Below, piece by piece: positions 32,425 to 42,838 of a stretch of 64,000 nucleotides of DNA (the first letter of the stretch is position 1; the number at the start of each line of letters is the position of its first letter). The stretch lies in NCBI RefSeq assembly GCF_963678635.1, contig NC_087068.1:38155649-38219648 (forward strand), in the 5' to 3' direction. This DNA comes from Symsagittifera roscoffensis. Lineage: Eukaryota; Xenacoelomorpha; Acoela; Convolutidae. The translations under genes were made by a program, and so were the position numbers. The notes under the pieces are model-generated. The model made no database searches and was not told the origin of the DNA. It saw only the letters and a list, made by a program, of their open reading frames with translations.

Positions 32425-33350
32425 GATTACACGCAAAATATGTTTGAGCTCAGGATGTTAATAGTTTTCAGTTTTTTTTCTAAATCCCAACTGGAAATTC
32501 TAATACGTATATATATGGAATATCTTTATTTTATTTGTATATCATATATGTATATATATGTATATTCATCTATTTTTTGGTTTTAATTTTTTTTAAAACT
32601 GGTATATATAGAGCAAAAAGTTTTTTCCAATGCGTCTTTGGACAATATTTGAAAGTTCATTTGTCAGCTGGTCTTGCAATTGGTCAACTTTATTTTTAAA
32701 TTCTCTAGATTATTTTTGCTTAACCGGAACTTTTTGCAATTTTTAAAATTTTTGAAGGCCCAAATCTGATTGGCTGAAATTAGTTTTCCCGAATTCGGTC
32801 TCTTCAATATAATGAACGCAATCTGTTAGCAACATTAAGCTTATTGCACTTTGCTTATCCCAAATTGGAAAAAAAGGGGCAACTCTCAAACTGGATCGCA
32901 GATAACGCAAAATAAGTCTGAGCTCAGGATATTGATAGTTTTCAGTTTTTTTTTTTAATTTCCTTCCTGGAAGTTCGAATAGTTCTAGTGAAATTCCAAT
33001 CATTTTATGTTAGTCGTTCTTACACTGACTACGATGTGTCCTTTTTCATACTGAACTCAAATGAAAACTCTCCGGTAGTGCATTGATTTGCGATAGTTTT
33101 CATAAACAGTTTGTGTTTCTGGACTGGATCGCAAAAAGTTTCATTTTGATTGCCTCTAACCTAAGGGGCAAAGCATGGGCTTGTTGGAAACGAGTGAGGA
33201 GCGATTTGTACTTTTTTGAGGGGCGAAATGTGTAAACACCATTAACACTTTGCTAATAAAAACACCAAATTATAGTGTAATGGAGACTTCTAAATGCTGC
33301 TTTTTTGTAAGTGTGTTCTAGTTTGCCTGATTATCTCTTTTTCTTTCCAG

Positions 33351-33487
33351 CTAGACAGATGGGAAAAAATAGGAAAGTGATCAAAACTCATCCACCATTT
33401 CATGTCAGCTGGACTTCAATCGAGCGTCCCCCTCTCACTTCCAGGCCTCTCTTGAGAAGTGTGCCACTAGCAAACAGACACTGTTAG
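33351..33487 (+). CDS. Possible alternative 3' terminal exon of the CTLD gene
   Basis: A strong acceptor (TCTCTTTTTCTTTCCAG) ends at 33350. Reading in phase 1 from CTLD 2 gives 45 codons, Pro/Arg/Leu-rich with no membrane helix, ending CTGTTAG. If used, it would give a two-CTLD form without the membrane anchor. No AATAAA is close. It could equally be a chance acceptor in the intron. Confidence 0.25.
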
Positions 33488-34969
33488 TTTAATCAGGCAT
33501 TCGCTGTCGTTCCCACCACTTCAAGTGCGTAGTATGTTTTTGTTCCTCAATTTTGACTACCTACCAAAGAAAGCTACCAATTTTGATTTGCAGAAGGTCA
33601 ATCGTTTCTCTCAGTTTTGAGAAAAAAATGGTCTGAATTTATCGATTATTTGCCAATTTTTATCTCAATTTGGCTATCATGACCTCCAATTTTTGCAGTT
33701 TTTGACTTATTGCAACCAATTCTTACCGCTTAAAAAATCAAGAAAAAGTCTGGTTGTCAATTTTTAGAGTCAATGAACGTAGTAAAGACTCGTATATAGG
33801 TATTAGTGATTTTTGGAGAGTCGATGAGCGTAGTTCAGACTCTTAATTATGTCGTGATCTTTTCTTTAGGTCGTGTTGAACTAGATACTTTCATCAAAAA
33901 AGAGTATCATAAATTGTTCTAGAAATTGAAAGAGCAAGAGCTTTCAGGCTATCTATTTTTTAGTTTTTAGTTCAAAAATTGCAATTTTTTCAATACTTTT
34001 TACGAATTGATGAACATAGTTCAGACTTTCATCTAGGTTATGATGACTTTTTCGTTTTTTTTTTCAGGAAAAATCTTGAAAACTTTCAAGCTCTAATTTA
34101 CATTTTAACGGTTTGATTTTTGATTTCTTGTAAGTTCGGTGCAGTTTCTTTGTTAAAAGCAATGCAAACTCCACTATCAAACAGCAAAAGAGTAAAGGTC
34201 ACAAAAAACGAGCAGAATACAATTTTTTAAATCCAGTTTTCTCTATCAAGAGCCAAGGAAAAATTGTTCTAGAAGTTCAGAGAACTTTATAGACATATAT
34301 ATTTTTTGTATTTTGAATCTCGAAAATTGAAAAATCAGAATTTTTTATTTGCATTCGTTGACTATTTTCGAAGTCTCTGCTTGTTATGTTTTTTTTTTTT
34401 TAGGAAAATGTCTCAAAATCCTCTAATAACTACAGAGGTGCGTTCATACATAATTAGGGAATTATGAATTCATTTTAAGATACCTGCAATTTTTGAATTC
34501 AAAACAATTTCATCAGCTAAAATTAATTAAAATGCGCTCTCCAGTCACGAATGTGGATATGGCGCAACAAAATGTGATCGACATCTAATTTCGAAAGTGG
34601 ATTTTAGTTTTCAGATTATCCAGCGGAAAAAATCTACCTATTGGTCTGAAATTGAACTAATTTAATCAAAAATTTATTAACTGTTCTTGAAATTCAAAGA
34701 TTTTAAAGGCCACATATTTTTTAGTTTGAAGTTCGAAAATTGAATTTTCTAACCAAAAAACATGACATTTTTCTTTCGGTTTTCTTGCGCTCATTGGCTG
34801 CGCTATGATTTTATTTTGTATTTATACACACACATACACACACACACCTATATAGGAACCCTTAAACTTTTTCTGTCGGTTGCTTTGGTCGCTTGGTTTT
34901 TCGTATCGGAAAGGTCTTAAAGAGTTTTTTTTTTTAATTTTCTCAGTATTTGTGAGTGTTGTTTTGCAG

Positions 34970-35497
34970 GGTTTAGTGAAGCGTTTGAGTGGTACAGTAA
35001 GCTGGACGACTCTGTAAAGGCTACCTACTTCATTCCAAACTTAAGGTCCAATCACAACTGGACAGCTGCTGCAGACTACTGCAGAACCAAACTTATGTCG
35101 ATTCCCGAGGCTAAAAAGCTGATATCTCCCAAAAACCCACCAACCTTGGCTATGGCTTTTACAAATGAGGAAATTGATATGTACTTTAGCCTTGACCATA
35201 TAAAGCAGAGCGAAAACCCGATTCACATAGGGTTCCAGCGAATTAGAAAAACCGCTTACTCATTTCTAGCGTCTGCTTATGACATGACGATTACTAGCAC
35301 TAAGAACAATATTCTAGAATATGAAAAATACCACTACGAGAACTGGGAACGGGGTCAGCCTTCGTTGAGGAATGATGAAAAGTATGGTTGCATGACAGTC
35401 AAACTGAAGGGCAGAAACGACTGCAAACAGGGTGAAAAACGGTTCATTTGTGCAAACTATACGTACGTCGATGCCAATGCGAATCTAGATCTCAAAA
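34970..35497 (+). CDS. CTLD receptor gene, C-type lectin-like domain 3 (type A exon)
   Basis: Phase-1 exon of 528 nt, with acceptor GTTGTTTTGCAG and donor A|GTAAGT. It parallels CTLD 1: KATYFIPNLRSNHNWTAAADYC against KATYYSPRYPDKLNWLEAREFC, then LAMAFTNEEIDMYF, IHIGFQR, NWERGQPS, YGCMTV, RNDCKQGEKRFICANY. GQPS sits at the QPD position and ND precedes the third Cys, so this copy keeps more of the calcium-site pattern than the other three. Confidence 0.85.
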
Positions 35498-36043
35498 GTA
35501 AGTTGTATCGTCATATGGTTTATTCAGTCAAAATTACTGTGTTATAAAAAACGCGATAAAACTATAAGCAAATAAAAAGCTTTTGGAAAAGCTAGCATGT
35601 ATTGGATGGTTTTTCACAGTTAAAGGATGAGTATAAGTGAACGGGATGATTGAAAAAATGTCGGGGAAAATGCCAAAAGGAAATGAATAGAAAGAGATTT
35701 TAGCCGTGTCCAGGTGTTCGACTTGTGTTTCGACTTTCTCTTTCTAAGATTTTTACCACTTCGATCAAAAAACGTAAGCTTTTGGCGCTTCCACCAAAAT
35801 CGGGAGGCTGGAACAGAATAAAGTATGTTTTGCCCGTGCGCTTGAGATAAATCTGCTTCTTAATTGCGGAAATTCAGCTGCAACCCGACATTGTCTCGTC
35901 TCGTTTCGTCTCTGTTTCAAAAGTAGCAACAAAAATCGAGCACCGGTATTTCGTTTTAAAAGTACCCAGTAGTTCGTGTTTGAATGTTTTTGTGCTGCAC
36001 GCCTTATTCAAGCTAACTAGTTTGTTTCTGTAAATATTTCTAG

Positions 36044-36502
36044 AAGTGCGAATGGTAATGAGGCAGGAAAAAATAACCGAGACTTTGCTGGCCGAGTATT
36101 ACATGGTTTTCTCGAAATTCACGTTCGAAAGGGCCAGACAACAGTGCAAGTATTTCGGAGTAGGGTTTGACCTTGCGGTCGGGTTCAACAGACGAGAACT
36201 TGATCTTCTATACGAATTGGCAGCAGAAGCAATGTTTGGCCCGATAAAAGAGATCCATCTTGGCTTCCGAAGATGGACGTCGGAAATTACATACACCTCT
36301 GTGGTTTTAAATGTAGTTTTTAGCTCTTTTTGGGGTAAAAACGAGCCTGCAGGGAGAGAATCAAAGAATCAGCACTTTGGATGTTTGAAGACGGTTAATT
36401 CAAAAGATAGAACGGACGGAAAAAGTTATGTGCGAGGTGTTTGTACATCGGAACAAGCACAATATCTGTGTGCGGTATACGAGAAAATCCCATATAGAGA
36501 CA
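36044..36502 (+). CDS. CTLD receptor gene, C-type lectin-like domain 4 (type B exon)
   Basis: Phase-1 exon of 459 nt, with acceptor AATATTTCTAG and donor A|GTAAGT. It parallels CTLD 2: ETLLAEYYMVFSKFTFERAR then QQC, DLAVGFNRRELDLLYELA, IHLGFRR, FWGKNEPAG, GCLKTV, GVCTSEQAQYLCAVY. It carries EPA at the EPN position and a longer final loop. A 416-bp TIR element is inserted 31 bases after the donor. Confidence 0.85.
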
Positions 36503-36533
36503 GTAAGTGTTGCATTTCAGTACGTTTCAACAG

Positions 36534-36949
36534 GGGTACCTTGTAAACATCCGATATGTCAAATATCCGAAAACCAAAAAGTGTTACAAACATCCAAAAA
36601 CTGCTTTTCTAGGGCAAACATTCGAACTTATCAAAGAGTATGGCAAAGGTCCGATTTCTTCTGTTCGCTTAAAAATTGTTTTAGTGGTGGAATGAAGGCG
36701 GATCGCCGCGGTCGTGCCAACGTGTTGCTAGTTCGCTAACAGAGAGTAGGACTCTATAGGAACGTTAGAGCCGGTTGTCGCCACGAAAAGGCGATGCGCG
36801 CATAGAGATCACCGACGGCCCTAAACCGAAAGTCGGCTTAATTGGAATTGAATAATTAAACGGTCCTGTTTGTGAAGTTCTAACGTCATATTATTACATA
36901 ACTTTTTATATAAGTTCGGATGTTTGACATATCGGAGTTTCCCTAGACC
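36534..36949. mobile_element. TIR element with 11-bp target duplication (MULE-like)
   Basis: 416 bp flanked by perfect CGTTTCAACAG direct repeats (36523-36533 and 36950-36960). The ends are inverted and imperfect: GGGTACCTTGTAAACATCCG and its counterpart share CCGATATGTCAAA.ATCCGAA. The 11-bp duplication fits Mutator-like elements. The core (36690-36850) is notably GC-rich with short inverted pairs. No coding capacity. Confidence 0.75.
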
Positions 36950-37051
36950 CGTTTCAACAGCCTTCCTGAAAATGAGAAAATTCATTTAAGTTCATGGGGT
37001 TTTTTCAACTATACAATTTTAGCCCAACTGGGAGAAAATGATAACTAGGTT

Positions 37052-37464
37052 CAGGGTCGGATCTAGGATTTTCTCGAGGGGGGGGGGGTGCGTATTTTCA
37101 AAAAAAATTCGAAATTTTGTCGACTTTTTAGGTCGACCAAATTGATTTTTCGAGCTCTCCCAAAGCACTGTTTTGCTCCTGTTTTGGCCAAATTTTCTAC
37201 GCAGCAGGCAAAGTTTTGAAAAAACAGGCCAAAAAAGGCGTTTTTAGGCACTTTTTTTTGGAAATTTGACCAAAAAATAAGTTTTTTCGGCGCGCGCTCC
37301 CCCCTCAAAATGAGTATAAAGGCGCCCTTAGAAAATATTTAGGGTCCTTCACCAAAAATGAATATGGGAAAATAGTATAAAGGGGGTTCCTTTGGGTCGC
37401 CAGGGGGCCGAATCCCTGAGGGGAAGCGTCCGCCCCCCCCCCCCCCCCCCTAAATCCGCCCCAG
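37052..37464. mobile_element. hAT-type MITE, copy 2
   Basis: 413 bp from CAGGGTCGGATCTAGG to AAATCCGCCCCAG, flanked by ACTAGGTT and ACTAGGGT (7 of 8 match). The body matches 29156-29539 (TTAGGTCGACCAAATTGATT, GGGGGCCGAATCCCTGA) and includes long G and C homopolymers near the ends. Confidence 0.8.
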
Positions 37465-38517
37465 ACTAGGGTCAAGATTTGCATATAAATAAATGTTGAA
37501 TAAGTCTTTCACAGAGAAGTTTTATATTTTGCTCCTTTTAGAAGAGCAAAATATTTTAAAATATCTGAGTCATGAACGCTTTTGCCATGCAGACATGAGT
37601 TTGTAAAGCCTCGGGCATTTACGTGGTCATGAAATAAGGCTCACGTAAGCTTTTATTTGTTGCTCCAACTACTATGTGAAGTGGGAACGAACTATCCCAA
37701 AAAACGTTCAACAAAGTTTTCTCAGTTTCATTCGGCTACTAAATGACACTAATATACCCGAAAATTACGAATCACACTGAATTCTCAATTCTGTTAATAA
37801 GCTAAATTTAAATTTATTTCTTCAGTCGTTATTTGCGCTACTTTGGCAGTTTTTGACTTTTTGAATAGTTTGCTAATGTGCGTTACTGATAAAAACTTTT
37901 AAAAAAATTTTGATTTTCTCTTCTGAGGCAATTCTCATGGGCAAAGTACCCAATGGGAGAAAAACTCATGGGCGAAGGACCGAAAACAAAAACAGTTGGA
38001 GGTCAAATGTTAAAATGAACCAACTGCTGTTCAACTAAAAGGAATTAACGAAGCAATCTTTTGCTTCTTTTATAACAAAACCCTTGAAATACAGAATTTG
38101 CTCAAATCAGACGGGGTGAGTAACAATTTGAAAGTTTTGCATGTTTTGGGCGTTTTTATTTTTGATCAATATTAATATTAAGTCCCTGGAAATATTTACT
38201 TTCTTTGAGATTTTCTCGCTTTCTTTCCAAATTTGAATTACTGAAATCTGATTGGCTGATTTTTGTTTTCGTCAATTCGGACCTTCGCCTCGCATGTGAG
38301 GGATTCCACTATTCTCGTCCTCAATAATTGGTAGTTGAACTAATCTGTGTTGCTGGTTTGATGCATTACCTATTTTTAACAAAAATGACCATCATCAGTC
38401 TTTCCATTGTGAAGCAACTTCAGAATGTCCATGGATTGCAATCAATAACCCAAAAAGATTCAAGTTTAAGGACATACAGGTATAATATTGAAGGGAAGTT
38501 TTTGTGAAAAAAAAGCG

Positions 38518-39185
38518 CAGTGCTGTTATAATTATCCAGATGAAACGAACAACATTGGAAATTTTAAACGCGTCTTTCTCAATTTGGGTCACGATTAAAC
38601 AAAAAGTGAACAGTAAGATAAATAGATTTTCCGCAGAGTTATCATAGTGCAATTCATGTTGTCAAATTCAGAACCACATTTGTAGCTCAAAAAAATTTGT
38701 CAGCTTGGCTTTTCTTAGTTAATCAAGAAATACGCCTAAAAGACCAAAATTATTGATAAGAAAATTATACCAAGTGAAGCCTCTCACACAGCTCAAAAAA
38801 GTTCTAGAAATACCCATTCTCCAAAAATTCAAATTTTTTTTGTTAGCCAAAAAATGTTGTTTTCACTAAATAAAACCCAAATTTTTTGCTTAAAAAGAAT
38901 TTTTAAAAAATTTTCACAAATATCTTTTTAAAATGTTGTGATGTGTAAGAGGCTCACGTTGAAACAATTTTGTCATTATTTGACTCGGTAGTGTCTGCGT
39001 AATTTTTGATTCACTAAAAAGTTCAAAATATATCTGTTTTGGGGTAAAGTTTAGTCCCGATCTTTTGTATTAAGTCTGGTAAGTCTTCATTCTTTGCACC
39101 TAAAATCAGCTCAAATTGAGAAAAAGGCATTTTAAATTTTAAATTTTACTTGTTTTCGTTTTTGAATAAATCAAATCAGCATTGT
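38518..39185. mobile_element. Tc1/mariner-type MITE, copy 3
   Basis: From CAGTGCTG to CAGCATTG, with internal CGTCTTTCTCAATTTGGGTC and its inverted counterpart near the right end. Same family as 18410-19582. A TA follows the right end, and the left flank is diverged. Confidence 0.65.
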
Positions 39186-39269
39186 ATCTTAATTGCAATG
39201 CTCAGACTGATAAGTGTCAAGAAACGAAGTGAGCGTAATAATCATGGCAGTCTATCTTGTACTTTCTAT

Positions 39270-39600
39270 TCCTCATATAAATGCGCATAGTTATACATGC
39301 AGTTTTAATTTCAACTGCATATAACATTTCTCATATAGATGCAGAGTTCAATTCAATTTCATTTGCTAGAAGGTAGGCAAAATGCACTTTCCATTTACGA
39401 AATCTTAAATGGTAAAAAAATGCGGTTGATTTTTAGTTTCGAAATTGAATTTTAATTTTTAGATTTCCCGACGGAATGAGAATTTTTAATATTACTCAAG
39501 TTTTCTCTAATTGCGTTAGTTTTAATCAAAACGATGCCAATCATAGAATCTTCCTGAATTTAAAAGAGACTAAGGGCCATATAATTTTTGTTTGAAATTC
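39270..39600 (+). repeat. Intronic repeat shared with the introns before CTLD 1 and CTLD 3
   Basis: Carries the ordered markers of the CTLD-gene intron family (AATTCAATTTCATTTGC, ACTTTCCATTTACGAA, TTTTTAGTTTCGAA, TTAGATTTCCCGACGGAAT). It lies about 1.1 kb before the transmembrane exon with no CTLD exon after it. Confidence 0.65.
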
Positions 39601-40474
39601 GAAAGTTGATGTTTGTTCAAAAAACAAGTCATTTATTGCCAGATTTTTGGCTATATTTATTGCTAGATTTACTCTTTTCAAATTGTCTGTTGCTTATGTT
39701 CAGTGTTTCCAGCGGAAAAAAAATATACATTGATTCAGTTTTCTCAAACATTGGATTGCTTTCTCGGTTCATTAAAAATTGTCAATTCAATAAAATGTTT
39801 GTGAAACTGAAGGGCTTTAATGTCATCAACTTTTCTCTGAAATCGAAAATTCTAAAAAACAATCACAAAAAAACATGATTTATAGCTTCATCCAGTTTTT
39901 TAGGTTTATTTTTATCAAGAGTTTATCAAAAAAATTGAAGGTAATTTTTCAGATTTTTGTCTCAAAACTTGAAAAGTGTTCAGAAAGAAATCACTACGTT
40001 TCTGTTCACTTGAGCTCATTGAGACTTTTACCCTGTTTAATGAATATACATTATAATTTTACGGAATCATCTTTGATCATACAACTTACTATGAAACTTC
40101 GTTGACAGATAAAGTTGTTTTGGCTTGATGAGATGTCAGTGAGCAGAATGAGTTTTTTTGGCCATGTGGTTTCTCAATTTTTTGAAAATATGGGACAATT
40201 TGTTCAGGTTCAACTTTTTTTGGCTGTTTGATTTTGAATATCTTTATCAACTCTTTTCAAGTTAATTAACAAAGAGCAGTCAAACTGGGCTCTCTAATAC
40301 AAAAGCAATAAAAATATCGGAGTAGAAGGATGTTCTCTTGATCCAGTGTCTCAAGTTTTTTGTTCAACCAAAGTTGTCCTTTTTTAAAAATTCCTATATC
40401 TAAAAACTATATCTGTCCTTTTACTTCCTTGAGTTAATTGAAACTTATGGTGGCTATATATTTCGTATTTTTAG

Positions 40475-40764
40475 TAAACGGTCAAAACATCAGCAAACCA
40501 ATACCAATCCCGCAGTCAGAAGAGCGAAGCTTAGAAGATTATCATGAGAAGGATGAGCCTAACGTCCTGGGAAATCAATCAGAACCGACACCGGATGCCA
40601 GTCTTGTGAACAAAGAAGGCTCTCTCGAGGCTGTAAAACAACAACTGATACTTCTGAGTGTTCCACAAACTGTCTTGTTGTTTCTCAATTTTGCTTTGGT
40701 TTCTTCAACATTCATTTGTTTCGTTACTATTTCTTGCTTTTCTATCAAAAAAGGGAGCACATAA
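40475..40764 (+). CDS. CTLD receptor gene, last exon: transmembrane segment and tail
   Basis: The acceptor TTCGTATTTTTAG ends at 40474. Phase 1 joins CTLD 4, and a TAA is at 40762-40764. An acidic juxtamembrane region (SEERSLEDYHEKDEP) is followed by a hydrophobic helix (LFLNFALVSSTFICFVTISC) and a very short tail FSIKKGST. The product is therefore a type I receptor of about 740 residues from the first recognised exon, with four extracellular CTLDs and no obvious signalling motif in the tail. Signalling, if any, would need a partner. No clear AATAAA lies nearby. Confidence 0.75.
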
Positions 40765-41629
40765 TTTAAAACAATCAAAATCTCTAACTTTGTTTTCATT
40801 ATTGTTGTCTGAAAGTTTAAAAAACTGTTGTAGTTATGAAACTTGGCTGTAATAATCATTCAATAATTACGAATTGTTTGTAACTGTTAATGAGAGTTTT
40901 TGTCTTGTTAAGTTTTTTTGAAACAAAAAACAGCTTTCGGATTCATTTTCCAAGCGAGAAGGCAAATAAGTGTACCGAGAAGAACAAAAAGTAGCTAAAA
41001 AATTACTGTAGTTTTTCAAATTGAATTAAATTTGAGATTAACTGGCGCTAAAAATATGTTAACCTCCCGGGTCGAGGTCTGCGACTAAAAATTGGTTCTT
41101 ACATGGGCGACATCAGAAAATGCCGCAACTAAGTGAAACTTCATTACCGGCGTAACCAAAATTGTCTATTTCCAGACTGGCGCGACTTTGAACCGATTGC
41201 GACCAGCATTATTGGGAAAAAAGCCTATGACCGGCGCGACTCGAAAAACCGCCCAAAAGACGCGACTAGAGCAAATGACGCAGCAAAAACTCGCCACTTT
41301 CCGACTGACAATACAGTGAGAAACTAATGCAATTGGCATGCACGACTGGTGCGGTTGAAACCAACGACGCAATTGGGGCAATTAAAAAAATCGAGCACTC
41401 ACAAGAGAAAAATATTAATATTCGCCCAGCGCGACTATGAAAAGCTCTAGGTAGAGCGCTTTTTAATAAATTATTAAAAAGCGCTCTACCTAAAACAATA
41501 ACAAAAAAATTTGTTAACGAATCGATCATAATCACAGTTTTTTAAATGCCGATTCGAATAGTATTCATGACATGAATTTGTCTCACACTAATTCTCACAA
41601 AATGCTAAGCTAAGAACCAATTAACTTCA
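40765..41629. other. Gene-free stretch with a GC-richer GCGAC-rich patch and a palindrome
   Basis: No supported gene. 41070-41440 is locally GC-richer and repeats CGCGACT/GCGAC at irregular spacing. Confidence 0.45.
41448..41492. repeat. Perfect 45-bp palindrome
   Basis: Arms of 22 bp around a single central base: the left arm has TAGGTAGAGCGC then TTTTTAATAA, mirrored exactly on the right. This would extrude as a near loop-free hairpin. Confidence 0.95.
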
Positions 41630-42367
41630 ACGAAACCACCCTAAATGAAACGCTACAAATCCACAATGTCAAATGGCACCTAAATCCTCCGGCTGCTCCC
41701 CATTTTGGCGGCGTGTGGGAGCGACTCGTCTCAATGATAAAACGGGCGTTCTTACTAAATCTCGGTTCTGATCGACTATCAAGAGATCTATTTGCTACTA
41801 TCGTAGCCGAGACCGAGGCAGTAGTGAGTTTGACGATGACCTCCCACTGACACCCAACCACTTCCTATCGTCCATTCGTCTACGCTCCAGCAGCAGCCTT
41901 CTACGAAGCATCTACCAGTAAAGTGTGCAACAACAAGTCCTGGAAGCTAGCAAAAGATAGAATTGACAACTTCTGGAGGCGTCTACTTAAATAGCATGCT
42001 CCGACTTTCATCAGAAGGACTGAATGGACGCAACCCGAGGAGCCACTCGAAAAAGATGACTTCGTGTGGATACTCGAAGACTTTACACCACGAGGCATCT
42101 GGCCACTGGGTCGAGTGCTAGAAGTTTTAACAGGCTCGGATGGCATCGCGCGTTCGTGTTAACTGAAAACAGCCCTAGGTACTTTAACGAGACCAGCGGT
42201 GAAATTTGCCCTCGTATCCCCCCCAAAAAAATTTCAGAGCACTTTAATTGTACTACAACAACAAAAAAACTGGGCTCAACTCCTTCCTCTTTGGCTCTAA
42301 ATAAAATGTCCTTCCCCCGAGGATTTTCCTACCATGAAATTGTCTCACTTTAATTCTCACAAAATGC
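41571..42367 (+). repeat. 35-bp direct repeats bracketing the BEL/Pao remnant
   Basis: CATGAA.TTGTCTCAC..TAATTCTCAC then AAAATGC occurs at 41571-41605 and 42333-42367 with three mismatches. They may be remains of internal or terminal retroelement sequence duplicated around the fragment. Confidence 0.65.
41630..42162 (+). mobile_element. BEL/Pao retrotransposon remnant: integrase C-terminus
   Basis: Conserved blocks are present in order but in different frames: [20 protein letters not shown], then LPLTPNHFL in a shifted frame, then RIDNFWRRLL, a stop, and DDFVWILEDFTPRGIWPLGR with the DG closing motif. This is the region after the catalytic core in BEL/Pao Pol. Stops and frameshifts show it is dead. 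Confidence 0.85.
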
Positions 42368-42630
42368 GGTAAAATCATTTTAAAACGGCATGATTTGTTG
42401 CGAACTAATTAGAAATAAACTTGACTTCCGTGAACAAAGAGACCTTTAAGACTTATAATCATCAACTTGTCTTGAATAAATGGTAAAAAAAGCGATTTGA
42501 ATGGCCAGCGTAAGGACTCAAGTCTGTTGTTTGGAGGTGCATTTTAAATCAGATTGAACCTTGAAGGTTCACATAAGCTAATTGTTTCGATGAGAATCGA
42601 AATCATAGAAACCGTCAATGATTTCTTTAC

Positions 42631-42838
42631 TATGGTTTTTACTCAAGAAACGAAGTATTTACTCGTCATAAAAGACGTCTCTTAGTTTATGAACAGAACT
42701 GTCCAATTTTGTTACTGGACATTGATATAACTTTTATGGTTTTTACTCAAGAAACGAAGTATTTACTCGTCATAAAAGACGTCTCTTAGTTTATGAACAG
42801 AACTGTCCAATTTTGTTACTGGACATTGATATAACTTT
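42631..42838 (+). repeat. Exact 104-bp tandem duplication
   Basis: Copies at 42631-42734 and 42735-42838 are identical to the eye. The unit contains GTCCA and TGGAC in a small stem (CTGTCCAATTTTGTTACTGG). Confidence 0.95.

Noticed and set aside
31589-32436. Minus-strand Ser/Leu-rich and plus-strand Arg/Glu-rich frames
   Set aside because: Composition artefacts of the polypurine tract; stops are simply rare in GA/CT repeats.
36690-36850. GC-rich core of the 36534 element as a tRNA or snRNA gene
   Set aside because: No tRNA A/B boxes or cloverleaf could be traced; left as part of the transposon.
39588-40105. Plus-strand frames of 96 and 76 codons before the last CTLD-gene exon
   Set aside because: They overlap the intronic repeat family and have no splice or domain support.
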